In this document: positions 15,416-24,185 of the stretch, in pieces | Layout: every line of letters starts with the position of its first letter | How positions within the stretch are numbered: the first letter of the stretch is position 1 | Translations under genes and position numbers: made by a program | Notes under the pieces: generated by a model | Database searches by the model: none | What the model was told of the DNA's origin: nothing | Seen by the model: the letters and a program-made list of their open reading frames with translations, nothing else | DNA from: UMGS1663 sp963621995 | Lineage (GTDB): Bacteria > Bacillota > Clostridia > TANB77 > CAG-508 | Direction of reading: 5' to 3' | NCBI GenBank assembly: GCA_963621995.1 | Contig: CAVFFZ010000006.1 | Span: 1 to 57,718 of the forward strand | DNA length: 57,718 nt

Positions 15416-16315
15416 CTACTTTCTTACTATTTTATGAATATCACTTGCTTTCTTTAGTGCTTTATTTTTCATTTTTACATATATAACAATTGATTTTCCA
15501 ACATAGTAAACTGCAAATAACATTGCTATACTTGCTATTATATAAATATATTTAGAATAATGAAATTTATATATATAATTTGTTAAAAGAGTACATATTG
15601 CAATCATTAGCATTTCTATTCCATATATAGTAAGTTCTCCACTATCTTTTTTATATGCTTTTTCAAGTAGAATTATTGTTATTCCTATTGTTATTAGACT
15701 AAATACTTTTAAGTCTGTTAAATATGTACTTTCTTCTATATTATAAAATCCTAAATTTATAAACATAAAATATACAATAACTACTATAGCCATTATTATA
15801 TTTTGGAATACTTCTTTGTTTATTTTTCTCTTTTCATCTTTTGATAGCTTAGTTTGTTTGTTTATTTCTTTTTGTATTTTTTCTAATTTTTCGTCATCTA
15901 TTAATATATCTTTTTTTACTACTAGTTCTTTTTCTTTCTTTTCTTCTTTAAAATCTACTTCTGGTTCTTCTATTTTTTTCTTTGTAGTTTTTGCTGTTTT
16001 TTTAGGCATAGTTTCTTTTTTTTCAGTTGTCTTTGTAGTAGTTTTTGCTTTAGATGTTTTTGTTTCTTCTGCTATTTTAGAAACGGCTTTTTTTGTAGAA
16101 GTACTTTTCTTTTTAGTGGTGGTTTCCTTTTGTATTGTTTTGCCTTTGCCTTCTGTAATGATTGACTTTGTTTTTACTTTATTAGGTGCTTTTGGATTTT
16201 TCTTTGTTTCTTTTTTTAATTCCTCATTGTTTGTGTTTTCTTCCTTTTTTGGCCTGCCCCTACCTCTCTTTTTTGTTTCTTTTACTTCATTTTCTTCTAA
16301 TTTACTCTCTGCCAT
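15416..16315 (-). CDS. AT-hook-like, Lys-rich membrane protein of unknown function
   Basis: The 299-residue protein has two parts. Residues 1 to about 165 are very Lys/Thr/Glu-rich and begin with KKRGRGRPKKEE, which contains the RGRP core of an AT-hook. Residues about 168-290 form four hydrophobic helices (IIMAIVVIVYFMFINLG, FSLITIGITIILLEKAY, IEMLMIAICTLLTNYIY, YIIASIAMLFAVYYVGKSI) and a basic tail follows. A membrane protein with a long basic, possibly DNA-binding, cytoplasmic arm is the plain reading. I do not recognise a family. It sits between rsmE and yicC with a good RBS. Low-complexity Lys-rich DNA could also mimic an AT-hook by chance. Confidence 0.75.
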   Translation of the reverse strand: MAESKLEENEVKETKKRGRGRPKKEENTNNEELKKETKKNPKAPNKVKTKSIITEGKGKTIQKETTTKKKSTSTKKAVSKIAEETKTSKAKTTTKTTEKKETMPKKTAKTTKKKIEEPEVDFKEEKKEKELVVKKDILIDDEKLEKIQKEINKQTKLSKDEKRKINKEVFQNIIMAIVVIVYFMFINLGFYNIEESTYLTDLKVFSLITIGITIILLEKAYKKDSGELTIYGIEMLMIAICTLLTNYIYKFHYSKYIYIIASIAMLFAVYYVGKSIVIYVKMKNKALKKASDIHKIVRK

Positions 16316-16329
16316 AATAACTTTCCTTT

Positions 16330-17073
16330 CTACTTTTCTAACTCATATATAATATTACTTGTAAGTACAATTGGCGCTGTTTCTGTTCTTAATATTCTTT
16401 TTCCTAAGGTTACAACTTTTGCATTATAACTTGTTAATTTTTCAATTTCTTCTTTGGTAATTCCACCTTCAGGTCCTACTAAAATTCCTATTTTATACTT
16501 TTCTTGTTCTTTTACTTTTTTAAGTTCTTGTTTTAATGTTAGTTCATTTTCTTCTTCATATGCTACAAAAAATACATCATATTGACCTATTATATTTTCT
16601 AAATCTTTTATTTTTATTTTATTTTTTATTTCTGGAATTTTACCTCTTTTGCTTTGCTTTGCTGCTCCTTCAGCTACTTTTTGCCATCTTTCTATCTTCT
16701 TTTTAGCATCTTTTTCATTTAATTTTACTATACATCTTAACATATCTACTGGAATAACTTTGCTTACTCCTATTTCTGTTGTTTTTTGAATTATTAATTC
16801 CATTTTATCTGCTTTTGGCAAGCCTTGGTATAAGTCTATTTCCACATTTGGTTCTGTTTGCGTGTCAAGTTTTTTTATAATTTTGGTTACTACTTTTTCT
16901 TTTTCTATTTGTTCAATTTCTGTTAAATATGTTTCTAATGTTTCTTTGCTTCCAATTAAAATTTGTTCACCTTTTTGCATACGTAAAACACTAGAAATAT
17001 GTTTTACATCTTCTCCTATAATAACTAATTTATCATTTTTTATTTGATTTTCTTCAACAAAAAATTTTTGCAT
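16330..17073 (-). CDS. rsmE: 16S rRNA (uracil1498-N3)-methyltransferase
   Basis: RsmE methylates U1498 of 16S rRNA with SAM, using a SPOUT fold with a trefoil knot. The 247-residue protein has the N-terminal PUA-like domain (MQKFFVEENQI, HISSVLRMQKGEQIL) and the knot motifs QKTTEIGVSKVIP, QSKRGKIPEI, ILVGPEGGITKEEIE and LGKRILRTETAPI. The frame extends to 17112, but the RBS AAGGAAG fixes the start at 17073. Confidence 0.96.
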   Translation of the reverse strand: MQKFFVEENQIKNDKLVIIGEDVKHISSVLRMQKGEQILIGSKETLETYLTEIEQIEKEKVVTKIIKKLDTQTEPNVEIDLYQGLPKADKMELIIQKTTEIGVSKVIPVDMLRCIVKLNEKDAKKKIERWQKVAEGAAKQSKRGKIPEIKNKIKIKDLENIIGQYDVFFVAYEEENELTLKQELKKVKEQEKYKIGILVGPEGGITKEEIEKLTSYNAKVVTLGKRILRTETAPIVLTSNIIYELEK

Positions 17074-17153
17074 TTTTATCTTCCTTATTGTTTTTTTGTA
17101 ATTATACCACATTTTTTCGTTAATGCAAATAAAAAATTTTAAAGGATTTTTGC

Positions 17154-17197
17154 AAAAAAACTGGGCATCTTCTATTAGAGTTTTGCCCAGTTTTTTT
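17154..17197. terminator. Bidirectional intrinsic terminator
   Basis: AAAAACTGGGC and GCCCAGTTTTT form a strong stem with runs of A and T on both sides. On the minus strand it closes the 17199-17630 remnant region before rsmE. Confidence 0.85.
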
Positions 17198-17198
17198 A

Positions 17199-17345
17199 TT
17201 ATTTATATAATTTTTCTATTTCATCTTTTAATAATCCTACAATTAGTAAAATTTTTTCTGTATTCATTCCTTCTTGAACTAATTTCTTTGCAATTTCATA
17301 TCCTCTTAATGTACTTCCAGCTGATAACGGTAGTTTCCTATCCTC
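17199..17345 (-). pseudogene. C-terminal gene remnant without a start
   Basis: An open stretch of 48 codons with no ATG near its beginning reads LPLSAGSTLRGYEIAKKLV, then QEGMNTEKILLIVGLLKDEI and a short tail to the stop. It looks protein-like (amphipathic helix pattern) and abuts the HTH ORF at 17379. I cannot assign a family. It may be the frameshifted end of that HTH gene or of a deleted neighbour. Confidence 0.4.
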
Positions 17346-17378
17346 GATTGTTCATATTATAACTCTTATTTGCTTTTT

Positions 17379-17630
17379 TCAAGTCATAATTACATAGTCC
17401 ACATCTACACTCTTATTCCTTCTTGTTGTAGTTATATATTGTTTTGTATATTCAACATTCCTTTTCCTATTTATTTGTTCCCTTATTTCTTTTTCTTGTA
17501 AATACCTTTCATCTTTTTGTAAAACTTGAGTAACTGCACTTTTTGATATTCCAAGTTTTTTAGAAATATCAATTGCTCTTAATTTTTCTATGAAATACAT
17601 TTTTATAATTATATCTTTATTCTTGTTCAT
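17379..17630 (-). CDS. Small HTH protein, probably truncated
   Basis: This 83-residue protein has a clear sigma-like helix-turn-helix: IIIKMYFIEKLRAIDISKKLGISKSAVTQVLQKDERY. HTH proteins with this N terminus occur widely in Clostridia as longer proteins with an extended Lys/Arg-rich C-terminal half. Here the frame runs out after NKSVDVDYVIMT, and further protein-like sequence is found downstream in other frames (17199-17345). The RBS is weak (AAGG 14 bases upstream). It is probably a decayed regulator. Confidence 0.5.
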   Translation of the reverse strand: MNKNKDIIIKMYFIEKLRAIDISKKLGISKSAVTQVLQKDERYLQEKEIREQINRKRNVEYTKQYITTTRRNKSVDVDYVIMT

Positions 17631-17699
17631 ACATTCTAAATATACCTTATGTCTTAATTACTATTTTATTCGAAATAAATTCTATTATTTTTTAAAAAT

Positions 17700-18203
17700 C
17701 TATTTTTCTTTATCAGCTAGTTTGAATACAGCTTTTGTGTATTTTAGTAATTCTTTTTTATTTTTAAATCCACAAGTTTTTGCAAAGTAATCTGCATATT
17801 TTGTATCTTCTTTTACTATGTTTAATTGTATTGCTTTATTTATGTTATAACTTTCTTTTGCTGATATATCTCCTAGTCTTAAATATTCTGTTACTGTTAA
17901 ATTATAGATATTGTCATTGTTTTTTATTTTTTCGTAGATTTCGGTTGTTATTACCCCATTATCTATCAATTCATAATTATTATTGAATTCTATTATTTTT
18001 TTATCTTGATATTTCGTTACATTCGCAACTCTTTCTATGTATTCTGCTTTGCCATCTTTGTTTATTTTTCCTACTTTTACTGGTTTGAATATCATTATAA
18101 TCGCAAATATAACAGCAATTATCAATAGTAAAATACCAATAGTACATACTAACTTTTTATTTAGCTTTATTTTCTTTTTAGTGTTAGTTCTTTTTCCTGC
18201 CAT
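17700..18203 (-). CDS. Single-pass membrane protein of unknown function
   Basis: This 167-residue protein has a Lys-rich cytoplasmic start (MAGKRTNTKKKIKLNKK), one transmembrane helix (about residues 18-40) and a soluble, Lys/Asn-rich outer domain with repeated helical stretches. It has a good RBS (AAGGAG) and lies downstream of the large surface protein, in the same direction but behind a hairpin. I do not recognise a family. Surface location next to the sortase system suggests an envelope role. Confidence 0.7.
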   Translation of the reverse strand: MAGKRTNTKKKIKLNKKLVCTIGILLLIIAVIFAIIMIFKPVKVGKINKDGKAEYIERVANVTKYQDKKIIEFNNNYELIDNGVITTEIYEKIKNNDNIYNLTVTEYLRLGDISAKESYNINKAIQLNIVKEDTKYADYFAKTCGFKNKKELLKYTKAVFKLADKEK

Positions 18204-18227
18204 ATATAATCGCTCCTTTTATTTTTT

Positions 18228-18262
18228 AAAGAGAGAACTAGAAAGTTCTAGCTCTCTCTTTT
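18228..18262 (-). terminator. Hairpin after the surface-protein gene
   Basis: AAAGAGAGAG-CTAGAA/TTCTAG-TTCTCTCTTT forms a long stem 13 bases past the stop at 18275. The T run is short on the minus strand and longer on the plus strand. Confidence 0.65.
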
Positions 18263-18274
18263 GTAGTATTTATT

Positions 18275-21200
18275 TTATTTTGTTTTTTTCCTTTTTATAA
18301 CTACTGTTGCTCCTAGACCAATTATTGCTATTCCTGCTATTACTACATAAAGCATTATATTGTCTCCTGTTTTTGGATTTGAACTATTGTCTTTCTTATC
18401 TTCATTTTCTACTTTTGAAGAATTATCATTTTCATTGTTGTTGTCTTTGTTTTCATCTATGTTTTCTTCTTCATTATTATCTATAATTTCTTCAGATTTC
18501 TTATTTACAGTAAATGTAGTAGTAGCTTCTCCACCATCTATAAATGCTACTCTTAATGTATGCTCTCCGACTGATAAGGTATCAACATAGTCTTGATTGA
18601 AAGTAATTATTGTGCTTCCACTTTCACTTGTGTAATTTGAATCATCTACAAGTATGTTATCTACATATACTTTATTATTGAATAATCTATAATTTGCATC
18701 TATTTTAAATCTTGCCTCTGTATCTTCTGTTATTGTATATGTTTGTTCTGCACCTTCTATTACTTCATAAACTATTTTTTCTACTATGACTTTTATGTTC
18801 ATATTAGATGTTATGTTCGTTAGTTTTAATGTGTTTCCATCTAATGTTTTTTCTATATCATTTACTAATACTTTTACTAACTTGTAACCAGAATTTGCTG
18901 TTATAGTATAGTCTTTGTTATCTCCATAATTTACTGTTACTGTTCCATTTGGATCTACTGTTGCTCCTGTTACTTCTTCTACTGTAATCGTAAATGGTAT
19001 TTTTTTATAACTTACTTTAACTTCTTTATCTGCATTCATTGTAAGTTCTAATGTGTTGCCAGTTACTTCCGTTTCAGTACCATTTACTAATACTTTGTCA
19101 ATCATATATCCTGTATCTGGAGTAAATGTTACTTCAACATTACTTCCCTCAACCATATTAGATTTAGATGCAGTAATAGTTCCATTTCCACCATTTACAC
19201 TGGTAGTTAGATTAAACACTTTATCAACAATAACTTCAATTTCATTATTAGATGTAATATTAGTTAAGTTTAATTTGTTAGATACTAATGTTGAAGTTTT
19301 ATCTTCACCATTTACTAGTACTTTTACTAATTTGTATCCAGCTTTAACAAGAATATTAAATTCTTTTGTTTCACCATATCCTACTGATACAGTTCCATTT
19401 GGAGTTATTGTTACACCAGCAGTATCTTTAACTGTTATTTCATAAGATATTTTCTTATAACTTACTTTAACTTCTTTATCTGCATTCATTGTAAGTTCTA
19501 ATTTGTTATTAGTAACTGTTGTTTCAGCACCATTCACAAATACTTTGTCAATCATATATCCTGTATCTGGAGTAAATATAATTTCTTCTTTACTTCCTTC
19601 TATTATATCAGTTTTAGATGTTGTAATAGTTCCATTTCCACCATCTACACTAGTTGTTAGATTAAATAAATCTTTTACTACTACTTGTATATCAATATTA
19701 GTAATAGTTTTATAATTATCAGTATCTTCTGGTGTATATGTTGCTTTATATGTTTTAGTTCCAGCTGTTAATACTATACTTGCATCATTCCAAGTAAATC
19801 TATCAGGTAGAGTTACATCACTTAAAGTTGTACCTTTAACACTTGTTAAATTAGTAGGTACTGTAAACCCTGGTGTTGCTTGAGTGATAGACCAATTTAG
19901 TGTTACATCACTATTAGAACCATCTTTCCACTCATAATTATTAGTATCTTTTAATTTTGCTACTATTTGATAATTCGCAACATTCTTAGAAGTAGTAACT
20001 CCTGTTATTTCAATGTTATTGTTTTTATTATTTATAGTAGGAGTAATAGACTCTCCAGTATACTCAAAACTATTTGTAGCAAGAGTTACTTTTTCAAGTT
20101 GTATTTTCTTAATAGTAAAGTTATAACTTACACTTCCTGTATAATTTTCATTACTATCTTTAACTTTATATGTTACTGTATAAGTACCTGCATTTCCAGG
20201 AGCATTTTCGCTTTCATAACCACCAGTTCCTGTATATTTTACATCTAAATCACTTAATGAAACGTTATCATTTGATATTACTATTGTTCCAGATGGTTTT
20301 TTAGGGTTTCCATCATAAGTGAATACTTCATTATTATTAAGTCCAGATATGGTTACAGTTTCTTTATTAACTACATTAATAAAGAATGATGTACGAGTTT
20401 CTTTATATTCAACTGTACCATCTCCGTTAACATCTATTGTTGGTGCAACAGCTTCCATCTTAACAGTTCCTTCACTTGCTCCTGCTGCAAAGCCTGTTGA
20501 AGCATTAAATGTTCCAGCAGTTCCACTTACAAAGTTGATATTGTAATTTGTTAAATTACAATTTAATTGTTCTTTTATTTGAGCTATTGTAAGAGTTCCA
20601 CCAACCTTAACATTTATGTTTGTATTTACAGTAACTGTTTGTAATGTTGGTTCTACTTCTAATGTACCATTTACGTGTGTACCAAAAGTATAGTTAGAAG
20701 TTATATCTTTATCTCCTCTTTTAACTGTAACATTGCTAACTGTATTATCAGATGTTCCAACATAAAGTTGTTCTCCTGTAATAGTAGCAGATAATATATC
20801 TCCTGCTAATAATACTCCATCTGTATAAGTATAAGTATTATTAGTAAGTTTTTCTCCAGTGTATCCTCTATTAGAACTTCCAGCAGTTACCATAATAGGT
20901 GTAGTTATTGGAGTAATAGTTAATGTACCATTAATTACTAGAATGTTTGAATAACAATCACTATTTTCTAATGTATAACTTGCAACATTATTACCAGTAC
21001 TTGTATCAGCAACATCTTTAACACTACCATTTACTGTAGCACTAATTGAATCTCCTGTACTTAATGTACTTGTAGGTACCTTATTGCCATCATAATAAAT
21101 TTCATATCCTGATTCTGTATGGTCATCACCATCATATACCCAAGAATTAGAATTTGCTTTAATTTCAATCTTTGTATTATTTTTATTAATAGTAAATTCA

Positions 21201-22582
21201 TCAGTTACATCAGTAGCAGTATAATTTGCATTTGTAACATGAAGTTTTACTATATAATCTCCTGCTTTAGTAGGTTTTGTACTACTAAATTCAGTAGAAC
21301 CTTTTTTAGCATAAGTAATTTCGTAATCACTTACACCAAGTTCTGTTAAGCCATTTACTACAGGATTTTTAGCACTCTCACCATAAGTCCAATTTTCCAT
21401 AGTAATACCATGACCTGTTATTTCTTTTGGATTTACTTTTAATGTAACTGTTGATGTATATGTATTATCATCTTTATCAATTACAGTAATTGTTGCTGAA
21501 TAATCTCCAGCAGAAAGACCATTTCTTGCCTTAATTGTAAAACTTGTATTATCTGTTGCACCAGCACTTATTGTTGGTGTATCAGTTCCTTCTACAATAA
21601 AATCAGTACTAGAACTTGCTACTGTTTTAACTTGTAATTCAGAAGTTCCTCTATTATAAATAGAAATATTTTTAGTTCCAACACTTGAATATCCAAATGC
21701 TAAATCATCTAGAGTAACATTATCTACATTAAATCCTTCATCTTTAATAATTTTAATGTATGTATTATTAGTAGCAGCAAGTGGCAACTCTGCAATATTA
21801 ATATTTCTGTCTGTTAATTCTGTTTCTTTTAAAGTAACAGTATCTTCCCTTTCTAAATAATATATTTTAGAATCTTCAGGAACAACATCATCAAATTTAA
21901 TGCTGTAAAATCTATTTGCACCTAATTTATTTGCTGCTGAAGTATAATATGTTAAGGTATCAAACGTAAAATTCATTGTAATATCATCATTAGCTTCTGG
22001 AACCCATAATAAATTGCTATAAGAAGTAAATGTACCTTTTTTAATTTTAATATCTGCTGTAATATTTCTACCATAACTATCATTAAAGAGTTCAATTAAG
22101 TAATTAGTTGTTGCCACCTTATGACTGTAATTACCACCATCTATAGTAAATTTATAAGTTTTTGGTGTTTCTGCTGAATTATTATTTCCAGAGCTAACTA
22201 TTATATTTTTATAAACTATCAATTGACCTACAGAACCACTACTTGAATCTGTGAATGTAAATGACCCTGTATCATAAGATACTAAACTATCAGAACCAAA
22301 ATAAATAACAAAATTACCATTTGTTATTTCTAACGTATTTCCTGCTAAGTCAAATGTTAGTGGTTTATCATTTAAATAAACACCTATATAACCAGCAATA
22401 GCAGTAATATTATTACCTAATTTAATAGTAGACTCTTCTGCATAATTTTCTTTTAAAGCACTTCTTAACTCTGCTTCAGTTGTAACAGTTACAGTTTTTG
22501 CTTCTACATTAGTAGCACCTATTAGTAGAAAAGCTACTAACATAAATAATATTGCTACTAAATATTTTGTTTTATTTTTCAT
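18275..22582 (-). CDS. Sortase-anchored multidomain surface protein with MBG and bacterial repeat domains
   Basis: This is a 1435-residue secreted wall protein. Residues 1-28 are a signal peptide ending VEA. Residues about 30-300 form a right-handed, polymorphic-toxin-like or adhesin-like head of unknown family. From about 385 onward come MBG/YDG-like domains (WTYGESAKNPVVNGL, WVYDGDDHTESG, FTYDGNPKKPSG, FEYTGESITPT). Residues about 975-1250 hold two copies of a repeat pair: NLTTSV(D/N)GGNGTIT with FTPDTGYMIDKV, and ITPNGTVSVGYG-like with AGYKLVKVLVN. The C terminus is a sorting signal, NPKTGD, a hydrophobic helix and KRKKTK. Sortase B is encoded directly upstream and the NPxTG motif suits it. 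The DNA has a ~450-bp near-exact module duplication. It is probably an adhesin or matrix protein. Confidence 0.9.
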   Translation of the reverse strand: MKNKTKYLVAILFMLVAFLLIGATNVEAKTVTVTTEAELRSALKENYAEESTIKLGNNITAIAGYIGVYLNDKPLTFDLAGNTLEITNGNFVIYFGSDSLVSYDTGSFTFTDSSSGSVGQLIVYKNIIVSSGNNNSAETPKTYKFTIDGGNYSHKVATTNYLIELFNDSYGRNITADIKIKKGTFTSYSNLLWVPEANDDITMNFTFDTLTYYTSAANKLGANRFYSIKFDDVVPEDSKIYYLEREDTVTLKETELTDRNINIAELPLAATNNTYIKIIKDEGFNVDNVTLDDLAFGYSSVGTKNISIYNRGTSELQVKTVASSSTDFIVEGTDTPTISAGATDNTSFTIKARNGLSAGDYSATITVIDKDDNTYTSTVTLKVNPKEITGHGITMENWTYGESAKNPVVNGLTELGVSDYEITYAKKGSTEFSSTKPTKAGDYIVKLHVTNANYTATDVTDEFTINKNNTKIEIKANSNSWVYDGDDHTESGYEIYYDGNKVPTSTLSTGDSISATVNGSVKDVADTSTGNNVASYTLENSDCYSNILVINGTLTITPITTPIMVTAGSSNRGYTGEKLTNNTYTYTDGVLLAGDILSATITGEQLYVGTSDNTVSNVTVKRGDKDITSNYTFGTHVNGTLEVEPTLQTVTVNTNINVKVGGTLTIAQIKEQLNCNLTNYNINFVSGTAGTFNASTGFAAGASEGTVKMEAVAPTIDVNGDGTVEYKETRTSFFINVVNKETVTISGLNNNEVFTYDGNPKKPSGTIVISNDNVSLSDLDVKYTGTGGYESENAPGNAGTYTVTYKVKDSNENYTGSVSYNFTIKKIQLEKVTLATNSFEYTGESITPTINNKNNNIEITGVTTSKNVANYQIVAKLKDTNNYEWKDGSNSDVTLNWSITQATPGFTVPTNLTSVKGTTLSDVTLPDRFTWNDASIVLTAGTKTYKATYTPEDTDNYKTITNIDIQVVVKDLFNLTTSVDGGNGTITTSKTDIIEGSKEEIIFTPDTGYMIDKVFVNGAETTVTNNKLELTMNADKEVKVSYKKISYEITVKDTAGVTITPNGTVSVGYGETKEFNILVKAGYKLVKVLVNGEDKTSTLVSNKLNLTNITSNNEIEVIVDKVFNLTTSVNGGNGTITASKSNMVEGSNVEVTFTPDTGYMIDKVLVNGTETEVTGNTLELTMNADKEVKVSYKKIPFTITVEEVTGATVDPNGTVTVNYGDNKDYTITANSGYKLVKVLVNDIEKTLDGNTLKLTNITSNMNIKVIVEKIVYEVIEGAEQTYTITEDTEARFKIDANYRLFNNKVYVDNILVDDSNYTSESGSTIITFNQDYVDTLSVGEHTLRVAFIDGGEATTTFTVNKKSEEIIDNNEEENIDENKDNNNENDNSSKVENEDKKDNSSNPKTGDNIMLYVVIAGIAIIGLGATVVIKRKKTK
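19005..19052. repeat. Duplicated module inside the surface-protein gene, copy 1
   Basis: The 48 bases here are identical to 19455-19502. Similarity continues for about 200 bases on the lower-strand 5' side (for example the segment encoding FTPDTGYMIDKV). The offset is 450 bp. Confidence 0.85.
19455..19502. repeat. Duplicated module inside the surface-protein gene, copy 2
   Basis: This copy is identical over 48 bases to 19005-19052. Base-level identity, and not only protein similarity, points to recent duplication or gene conversion between the repeat modules. Confidence 0.85.
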
Positions 22583-22604
22583 AAAACTTCTCTCCTTTCT
22601 TTTT

Positions 22605-22618
22605 TGTTCAATTGAACA
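22605..22618. promoter_or_regulatory. Perfect 14-bp palindrome just upstream of the surface-protein RBS
   Basis: TGTTCAATTGAACA lies a few bases from the RBS of the 1435-residue surface protein. Size and symmetry fit a dimeric repressor site, but no regulator is known. Confidence 0.4.
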
Positions 22619-22785
22619 TTTTTTTAACTAATTTATATAACATATACTAAAATATATGTAATTTTTTAATTATGTCTTAAACTTAAGGTGAAACTGTCCT
22701 CCTTCCTTGCAATTATTAGAAATTTTTTCTTTCAAAGTTATTGTAAAAAATGTGAGTTATTTTTCATAACAAAATTTCTGTTAGC

Positions 22786-22814
22786 ATTATATCATATATA
22801 AATTTTTTTGTATA
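22786..22814 (-). promoter_or_regulatory. Candidate promoter of the surface-protein gene
   Basis: A perfect TATAAT (22786-22791) is preceded, after 17 bases, by TATACA (22809-22814), which matches the -35 consensus at four of six positions. Confidence 0.5.
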
Positions 22815-23091
22815 TATTTTTACTCTTTTTTTGATAATTTTATTGAAAATATTTTTTTTGAAACTCTTTATTCCGTACAGATGTGTGTTTTTTGTGTTTT
22901 GGATTTTATTGTTCTAAATATATGTTTTTTATTTACTATATTTTACAATTTTTTTGCACCTTTTAATTCATTTCTTTTACACAAAATGTCCATTTAGTGC
23001 AATTTCTTTTCTTCTTTTGCACTATTAGTGCAAATTGTTTATATACTAGGACATTCAAATTGGCGAGAAGAAAACTTTAGCAAAGCCACTT

Positions 23092-23841
23092 TCATTGTTT
23101 TTTAGCGTGCAAAACCACTCTATACTTATTGTTGTTTGCACAAGTTGATAATGTTAGTATATTATCTTTACTTGTTACATCTACATTAAAATCTTTTTTA
23201 CTTCTTTGTTTTATTGTTTTTATAAATTCTTCAAATTCATTATTTGGGAAATCTGTTTGTATATAATAATCTTCTTTTTCTATTTGATATACAGAAAACA
23301 CTTGATATGTTTGATATTCATTTTCTGTTACAAAAGTTATATATTTGTTTTCTTCATTGTTGTACCATTCTTCTTGTATAACATCTTTTAAACTTCCAAA
23401 CATACTATCATCTCTCATATTATGACCATATATTACTATATTTTTATCAGTTCCATCAAATTTATTTTTGTAATCTGCAAATATCCAACCTGCTTTATTA
23501 TTTTCTTTGTTAAAATTATGTGTTAAATAATAACTATTATCATTTGCTTTTACAACAGGAAATTCTATGTTTGTGTTTTCTACTTTTAGCCAAGCTACTG
23601 TGTCGGAATTCTTGTTTTTAAGTTCTGCAAAATTTACTTTGTACTTTTGCTCATCTTCTGTGTTTTCATTTACTTTAATAGCTTGTGATATTTCTTCTAT
23701 TATTTTTTTGTTTGTTTTATTGTTTTTGTACCAAATAATTATATGTATAGCCGAATACACTAAAATAATTATAAGTATTAATTGAATTATATTTATAATT
23801 AGCATTTTTTTCTTGTTATTCCTTTTATCTTTTCTACTCAT
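23092..23841 (-). CDS. srtB: Class B sortase
   Basis: This membrane-anchored transpeptidase of 249 residues cleaves a C-terminal sorting motif and links the protein to the cell wall. A basic N terminus and one transmembrane helix (about residues 12-33) precede the sortase domain, with VAWLKVENTNIEFPVVKANDNSYYL, the catalytic His in IVIYGHNMRDDSMFGSL, the catalytic Cys in LTLSTC and the Arg in NKYRVVLHAKK. These are class B features. The gene lies upstream of, and in the same direction as, the NPKTG surface protein, its likely substrate. RBS GGAG is present. The gene name follows the class and is not proof of orthology. Confidence 0.92.
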   Translation of the reverse strand: MSRKDKRNNKKKMLIINIIQLILIIILVYSAIHIIIWYKNNKTNKKIIEEISQAIKVNENTEDEQKYKVNFAELKNKNSDTVAWLKVENTNIEFPVVKANDNSYYLTHNFNKENNKAGWIFADYKNKFDGTDKNIVIYGHNMRDDSMFGSLKDVIQEEWYNNEENKYITFVTENEYQTYQVFSVYQIEKEDYYIQTDFPNNEFEEFIKTIKQRSKKDFNVDVTSKDNILTLSTCANNNKYRVVLHAKKQ

Positions 23842-24185
23842 TTTTTCTCCATTCTATAAAGTATTTTTAAGTGCTAAACCTAATTAATCCATTTAATCAA
23901 CCTCTCTTTTATTTTCTTCTATTACTTTTTTAGCATAAGAACAATCTGCCTCAATTTTTATTCCGACATAATTATATCATCAAATCTCTTTTTTGTCAGT
24001 AACTTGTTGACATTATTTAGTTTTCTCATTTCTTCTATATAACTGGTTGCCATTGCTGACACAAAAAAAGTGGCAATTAGTTTAATACTAATTACCACAA
24101 AAAATAGTACTAATACCCTCTCCCCTTCGCGGATTACTCCCTACTAACAAATGTGTATATCTATTTTTTATTTATAGCTTTTATG
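23842..24185 (-). other. 344-bp region between sortase B and the MutS-like gene
   Basis: It holds a terminator at 24062-24097, a short G+C-rich patch (24114-24145, containing CCCCTTCGCGGATTACTCCC) in otherwise AT-rich DNA, and a 27-codon open stretch with no start (23893-23976, ending AKKVIEENKREVD) that may be the end of a deleted gene. No reverse transcriptase or template repeat is seen here. Confidence 0.5.
24062..24097 (-). terminator. Intrinsic terminator after the DGR-like target and MutS-like gene
   Basis: GTGGTAATTAGT, a 5-base loop and ACTAATTGCCAC (one mismatch) are followed by TTTTTTTG on the minus strand. It ends the 26188-24186 transcription unit before sortase B. Confidence 0.88.

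Larger units (their letters stand above)
22583..23091 (-). other. 509-bp intergenic region upstream of the surface-protein gene
   Basis: It holds the RBS (AAAGGAG) of the surface-protein gene, a perfect palindrome TGTTCAATTGAACA (22605-22618), a hairpin ACATAT/ATATGT, a candidate promoter at 22786-22814 and hence a 5' leader of about 195 bases. Further up are a TTTGCAC-TATTA-GTGCAAA hairpin near 23017-23035 and very AT-rich DNA. I see no riboswitch and no missed gene. Confidence 0.6.

Noticed and set aside
22583..22800. Possible c-di-GMP riboswitch in the ~195-base leader of the surface-protein gene
   Set aside because: I compared it with the GEMM core by eye and found neither the tetraloop-receptor pattern nor the conserved G-rich helices.
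23842..24185. A DGR template repeat or reverse transcriptase fragment
   Set aside because: No sequence matching the variable region apart from adenines and no RT motif (such as a YADD-type box) could be found in this gap or elsewhere in the window.
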